From Rallus limicola (taxonomy: Eukaryota; Chordata; Aves; Gruiformes; Rallidae): a stretch of 64,000 bases of DNA. Position numbers and translations under genes: made by a program. The stretch is from positions 10,053,331-10,117,330 of the forward strand of contig JAKCOZ010000003.1 of assembly GCA_022605955.1 (NCBI GenBank). The letters are read 5' to 3'. Below are positions 59,300-64,000 of this stretch, in pieces. The number at the start of each line of letters is the position of its first letter. The first letter of the stretch is position 1. The notes under the pieces are model-generated. The model saw nothing but the letters and a program-made list of their open reading frames with translations, was not told the origin of the DNA and made no database searches.

Positions 59300-59640
59300 A
59301 GAACAGAATTAGCTCAGAGCAGCTTCCCCTACAGAGGGACATAGTGGTCTTCGACAGGGCAAAGAGCTATTGGGGAATGGAAAAGAGTAGTTTGCTTTAA
59401 AGTTTCTCAAAGTAGGACAAAAAGTAACAGCCTTAGGTTACAGGAAAGAAGAGCCAGGTAAGACATCCGTGTAAATCCTGCTGAGGGTGAAGATGGAAAA
59501 GCATTGGCACAAATTGCCTGAGGAGGACACACACCTCCATCACTGGAGATTCTTAATAAGCTAGACAAACACCTGCCAGGAATGGCATGAGCACAGGGAT
59601 GGTCTGATGACCCCTTTTGTCTTCTTCAGCTCTGATCTAT
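59300..59640 (+). mobile_element. Ancient CR1 3' end, plus strand
   Basis: Weak but ordered similarity: TAGGTTACAGGAAAGAAGAG, CAAATTGCCTGAGGAGGACA, CCATCACTGGAGATTCTTAA, CAAACACCTGCCAGGAATGG and TTCTTCAGCTCTGATCTATA follow the layout of a CR1 3' end. It is strongly diverged, and both boundaries are approximate. Confidence 0.55.
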
Positions 59641-59649
59641 ATAGAACTG

Positions 59650-62464
59650 GAATAAAAAAAGCTAATAAAGAAGAGACATTGGAGTTGAACGCACTTTCTC
59701 TCCCCAGTGAGTTCCAGATCACATTTTCTTGGATTTTGCAAGTTTGGAATACATTTGTTTGCTTGTATAACAAAAATCTTTTATACAGATAACTTCTAAA
59801 GCATTTCACATCATGGCAAATTACAGCTGTAAATGCAAATACAAGCAATATGTGGAGAAAGATTATAATATAGCCTCAAGGTATCATCTGGAGTCCTATC
59901 TGCTTAGCTTATTGACAAAAGATGAGCTACGCTAAACAGTCAGTGAAATGTCTTCCCATCTTACCTGCAAATTAAGCTATTTGGAATACTATTGTCAGTC
60001 ATTAAGATTCAAGTGCTAGAATTTTAACTTTTGTTAATGGTTTTCAGGGTTTTTTCACAGTCTTGCCCCTGTGTCATTATTCCTAGGAAAAATTAAGAAA
60101 TTAGTGGGAACATATAAGGATTGATGAAGAGGAAGGTGAACAAATGACAAAAACCATGCAAAATAGATATTTTTACTTAGAAAACACAGAAGGAGTGAGA
60201 ACTAAGTCATTACAAGTGTCCAAGGTTTTTTTTTGCCAGCCACAGACTGTAAAAACCAGTATAGCTCAACTGCAAATTGTGGTGTTGACATACAGCATCT
60301 GAAAATCTCTCCCACCTCTATTATTTGGAGTTACCCAAGAAGTGCATTTAGCCTGTTGATGATAACAAGAAGTCACTGTATGGTGTTATCTCCCAGACAG
60401 ACACACTTAAACATGTTTCATCGGTTTTGGGTTTTGTCAGCAAGATGGACTGGTGATAGCTATATGAGAAAGCAGAGAAGGCTTATATACAAAATAGCTG
60501 CCAGCATCAGGTAACAAATCAGCAGGGCTAGAGACAAAGCCACGAGGCTGGTTTTATTGCTCTGAATATAGTCCCTTGCTTTTTAGCATCAGCGATGAGA
60601 AGCCATTAATTGGAAGTATATGGTAGTCCTCAATTCTCTATTCAAACCTTATCACAGCTGCTAGCCAGCTTCATTGTTCACAGTTCAGCAGATTTGCTTT
60701 CTTATACAAACTAGTATTAGGGAAACCGTATCTAGGACATACCATCCACATATTGACTTAAAAACGGTTAAAACAGCATTTGCTCCTATTCTCAATCCCA
60801 GACTATATAGCCAGTCCAAGGCTACAAGCACACTGACAGGACTTTGATGGCTTCCAGTTGTGCCTTCACTTGTTACTTGGTGCTTATTTGCATGCTTTTA
60901 TGCATGATGACAGGAACATGCAAAATACATTAGGATACCAATACCTCACTTAACATTGAGCATATAGGCTAAACCAATGTAGCTAAAGATGGAAGCATAC
61001 CATCATTGTTGAGCAGATGTAAGAAAGAACCTCTTCTCCAAAGATAAGTATTAACTATAAGAGCACTGGCTGTTAAATTCCCTCTGCATATACTTACAAG
61101 AACTGAATGCAACACTTTAAAAAGTCACTACCAATCTAAAAAATCCCCACTGATAAGCCATTCTTAAAGAAACTAAGGCATTTATACCACCCAAGATATG
61201 AACAAGTTCTAAGTACCAGAATGTTCACTTAAAGGAATTCTTGTGGGAAGAGAAACACTCCTCCTTTCTCATCTCTGGCAATGGCTTACAGCAGAAAGCT
61301 GCAAATGAAAGGATTCATTTTTTAATAGGGCATTTATTGTTCTCAAGAAAGGCCTAGGCATTGAATAGAAAATCAAATTTAACCCAGGTATGTTACCAAA
61401 GTAACCTCATTAACACAATTTATTTCACAGGCCAGAAAACAAGTAGGATCTCAGGTGTTCCTGTTCTATGATAAACAGTTCAATTTAATCTACATGTTTT
61501 TATATAAACCATCAATGGAAGTGTTCTCTAAAAGCAAAGGTAGATGGAATTTGTACTCTGATCTTTTGTTTTGTTAAAATCTCTGAATAGCTCAGTTTTC
61601 ACACCTCATCTTTTATTATAATTAGATAAACCCATTTTCATTTTTATCATAGATGTGCGAATGTTTTCTAAACTAGTTGCTTGGACTTGCCATATATGAA
61701 GCAATAGTCCCCTCTTCTGGACCAAGGTAGCATTGCACTCATTGCAGAGGAACTGCAGAATTGAATTCCTGTTAATGTTTACTGAGAGTTTGGGTTTTTT
61801 TCCCTAATTAAACAACCTTACAGTAACAAGAAAGGCCTTAAGATCTATACACAAAGAAGTCAAGCACATAAAGAAAGAGAGATAAAGAAATCAATGAAAT
61901 ATTGGATTGTCGGTTTTAGCATTCGATTTCAGCTGAAGGCGCCGACAGCTACAACAGCTGTAAATAAGCATCTGTCGCCATTTCAATGGTGAAACAAGAA
62001 TTCTCTGGAATGCATTGACTCCCAGACTCTCAGTGTTTAGAAAAAACTGTACAAATCACTGAACTGGAAGGAGGATTTTATTTTAAACAAGGGCTTAATT
62101 CAAGTTCTTACACTTTTGGACCTGAGCATGGATTATATAACTAGAGGACACTGAGAGAATAAACTCTCTGCAAAGTACTGAAGGAAAATCTGAAGGGCCC
62201 AAATGTACACAAAAAAATGGCCCAGTCCTCATCTCCACCTTGAGTAAAGCATTAGACAAATTTGCAAAGGAACACAAGCATCTGAAACTAACTTCTGTTC
62301 TCTCCTGAATTCCAGACTTTTGTTAATTAAGAGCAACCCAGGAGGCTAATGTATACAGTATGGAAGGGCTGAAGTAAACAAGGAACCTGCAGCTACAGTC
62401 AATCTTCAAACGGACAATATTCCAGAACAACACTTACAGAGGGTTTCACATTGCAAGCCTCACT
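59650..62464. other. Unique stretch, no gene seen
   Basis: AT-rich with no recognised repeat. A short CpG-containing patch with an imperfect inverted repeat at 61938-61979 stands out and is described under the findings. Confidence 0.5.
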
Positions 62465-62506
62465 TTGCAGACCTCCACAACTCTCACCTTGTCTGGCAAG
62501 AAGAGT

Positions 62507-63169
62507 ATGGGAAATCTGATGACCTTCATGGAGGTCTCCTTGTACCCCAAGAAAAGCAGAGGATGGGATGGCATGAAAGATACCACCACAGATGTCATGC
62601 AGCCTTGCCTCAGTCAGCTTTCCTCTGAGGAGTCACAAAGGGAATGGCTCTCTGTTGGGGCCCTCCAAGTGGAGATGTCAAGCAGTGGGACCCCAGGAAA
62701 GAGGCCAGACAGAAGCCCCTGTGTACCAAGAAGACACTGTGCAGACCTTGTCCCTAGCAGCCATGACCCCACAGCAGCCAGACCCCCTTCACCCCGCAGG
62801 CCATCTGCCCCACCTCCTGCCCAGAGCTCCCATACTGTGTCCCAGGAAGGTGACCTGGTGAGCCAGATCATGCCCCATCAAGTCCTACACCTTTGCCTGG
62901 GGCCTGAGGTGTCAGTGGCACAGCAGGCACCCTTCCCACACTCTACAGCCAGCCTTGAAGTCCTGGACATGTCTGAGAGGTACCTTCCACAGGCAGGAAT
63001 GCTAATGCTGGCCTTTGCCCAGGACTGGTGGCCCCCGCCAGCAACACACACCACCACAGCAACACCAACAGCAACACAGCAACACAACACCACCACCACA
63101 GCAACACCCCTGCGCTTTCTACCCATGCCCATGCAGACAGTAAGGAGCAGCAGCTACAGACCTCACTGA
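62507..63169 (+). other. Unassigned 220-codon open frame (doubtful gene)
   Basis: From ATG 62507 the frame is open for 220 codons (663 bp with stop), in locally GC-rich sequence. It is rich in Ser, Pro and Thr, has no domain I recognise, and ends in a Thr/His/Asn-rich stretch created by the CAACAC simple repeat at about 63040-63110. There is no clear Kozak context, signal peptide or splice signal. Open frames of this size can arise in GC-rich, TA-poor DNA. It could be a pseudogene or part of an unrecognised repeat or exon. Confidence 0.2.
63040..63110 (+). repeat. Degenerate CAACA/CACCAC simple repeat
   Basis: GCAACACACACCACCACAGC and related units, over about 70 bases. Confidence 0.85.
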
Positions 63170-63406
63170 AGCAAGGGACCTCTGTTTGGACCACAGCAAG
63201 TGTTACACTTGGTAAAACATCCCTGAAATTAGATTGTTTAAAACAACCTGTTAGGTAAGCAAACCAAAGCACCCCATTGAAAGGAAAGGTCCACACAGAC
63301 CTGGGGAGAGTGAAAGCTATAAAACCAAGTCCAACTCTAGAGCCTACAATACAGCAAACCACAGCCTTTGGCAGGTACCAGGAAGATTTATTCAAGACCC
63401 CATGAA
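63170..63406. other. Short stretch before the duplicated CpG-rich segment
   Basis: No gene seen. On the minus strand an AATAAA (complement of TTTATT at about 63387-63392) lies just left of the duplication. It could serve as a poly(A) signal for a leftward transcript, but nothing else supports that. Confidence 0.4.
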
Positions 63407-63615
63407 CACTGAGGAAGAGAGCTCAGGCAAGGGAGACCCGGCGGTTGAGCCCTCTGAAAAGCGACAACCCCCGAGCATTGATCCTCGAGGGCAAAGAAAA
63501 GAAGGAGAGGAGAAAAGGGGAGACCCCGTGAAGCACCCGGCGGCAGCCATTGCCTCTCGCTGTGACTGCACGTCGGCGTGACTCATCGGGGGCGGAGCTT
63601 AGCGCGGCAGCGGCA
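63407..63615 (+). repeat. 209-bp perfect direct duplication, copy 1
   Basis: Runs from CACTGAGGAAGAGAGCTC to CGCGGCAGCGGCA. Identical to copy 2 (63652-63860) at every base I compared, with a 245-bp period and a 36-bp spacer. It contains an AP-1 site TGACTCA (63579-63585) and a GC box GGGGCGG (63589-63595). It is rich in CpG, unlike most of the window. On the minus strand, an ATG at 63586 opens a 64-codon frame across the copy. Confidence 0.95.
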
Positions 63616-63651
63616 GTTTAAAAACCAGAGGAACTGCTGCTCCAGTTTAGT

Positions 63652-63860
63652 CACTGAGGAAGAGAGCTCAGGCAAGGGAGACCCGGCGGTTGAGCCCTCT
63701 GAAAAGCGACAACCCCCGAGCATTGATCCTCGAGGGCAAAGAAAAGAAGGAGAGGAGAAAAGGGGAGACCCCGTGAAGCACCCGGCGGCAGCCATTGCCT
63801 CTCGCTGTGACTGCACGTCGGCGTGACTCATCGGGGGCGGAGCTTAGCGCGGCAGCGGCA
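63652..63860 (+). repeat. 209-bp perfect direct duplication, copy 2
   Basis: Second copy, with AP-1 TGACTCA at 63824-63830 and GC box at 63834-63840. Its minus-strand frame from ATG 63831 shares the first 59 or so codons with copy 1 and then diverges in the spacer. Confidence 0.95.
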
Positions 63861-63896
63861 CTCCGACTCCCTACAAAAGGCGCCTCTGGGAGCGCG

Positions 63897-64000
63897 GCGC
63901 GTCAGAAGGGCGTGGCGCGTCAGAAGGGCGTGGCGCGTCAGAAGGGCGTGGCGCGTCAGAAGGGCGTGGCGCGTCAGAAGGGCGTGGCGCGTCAGAAGGG
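63897..64000 (+). repeat. 18-bp GC-rich minisatellite, runs off the window
   Basis: GCGCGTCAGAAGGGCGTG repeats perfectly five times plus 14 bases, with an 18-bp period, and is cut by the window end. Each unit holds three CpG dinucleotides. Since 18 is a multiple of three, it would keep a reading frame if coding, but nothing shows that it is. Confidence 0.97.

Larger units (their letters stand above)
63407..64000. promoter_or_regulatory. CpG-rich segment, candidate promoter/CpG island
   Basis: High CpG density, two GC boxes and two AP-1 sites contrast with the CpG-poor rest of the window. A TTTAAAA box sits in the spacer (63617-63623). The gene it might serve is not visible; it could lie to the right of the window or be transcribed leftward. 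Inference only. Confidence 0.4.

Noticed and set aside
63897..64000. CRISPR-like regular repeats
   Set aside because: Units are contiguous with no spacers, and the rest of the window is vertebrate DNA. It is a minisatellite.

Overview
The window looks like nuclear DNA of a bird, probably a neoavian and possibly a passerine. It carries many 5'-truncated CR1 LINE copies ending in the usual avian 3' tail (ATTCTATGATTCTATGA and its complement). It also carries several long terminal repeats (LTRs) of the avian ERVL type, which start near TGTCCTGG and end near CCACGACA. I found no host protein-coding exon, tRNA or rRNA I would defend. Most of the 64 kb is AT-rich intergenic or intronic DNA, and most open frames in it are chance or repeat-derived.

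The one set of clearly coding genes belongs to an intact-looking endogenous retrovirus at 23647-30596. Its two 589-bp LTRs are identical base for base, and a perfect 5-bp target duplication (AGGCT) flanks it. It has a primer-binding site matching the one complementary to tRNA-Lys1,2, an open gag of 652 codons, and an open pol of about 1060 codons. There is no env. gag and pol lie in the same frame, separated by one amber codon. Just downstream the sequence can fold into a 6-bp hairpin whose loop is exactly complementary to a site 41 bases further on, which suggests pseudoknot-stimulated readthrough. The Gag is odd: a strongly hydrophobic first 130 residues, a 30-residue Ala/Thr-rich tandem repeat, and no zinc knuckle. 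Identical LTRs and open frames imply a very recent insertion.

Layout: 1-250 CR1 piece; 251 to about 1640 a large minus-strand LTR-like repeat; 1641-7538 unique DNA with a polypurine tract; 7539-7975 CR1; 8365-8923 minus-strand solo LTR with target duplication; 8930-17408 unique; 17410-17800 CR1; 19172-19778 plus-strand solo LTR; 22755-23248 CR1; 23647-30596 the full provirus; 31080-31477 CR1; 31740-32143 solo LTR; 35190-35420 and 36963-37551 minus-strand LTR pieces; 40921-42385 CR1 split by a 533-bp LTR-like insertion; 46690-47560 old CR1; 49166-49590 two CR1 tails; 52051-52340 CR1 followed by an LTR-like block to about 52980; 59300-59640 old CR1; then unique DNA to a CpG-rich right edge.

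The right edge (63407-64000) differs from the rest. It has a perfect 209-bp direct duplication carrying AP-1 and GC-box motifs, then an 18-bp minisatellite that runs off the window. This may be a promoter or CpG island of a gene outside the window.
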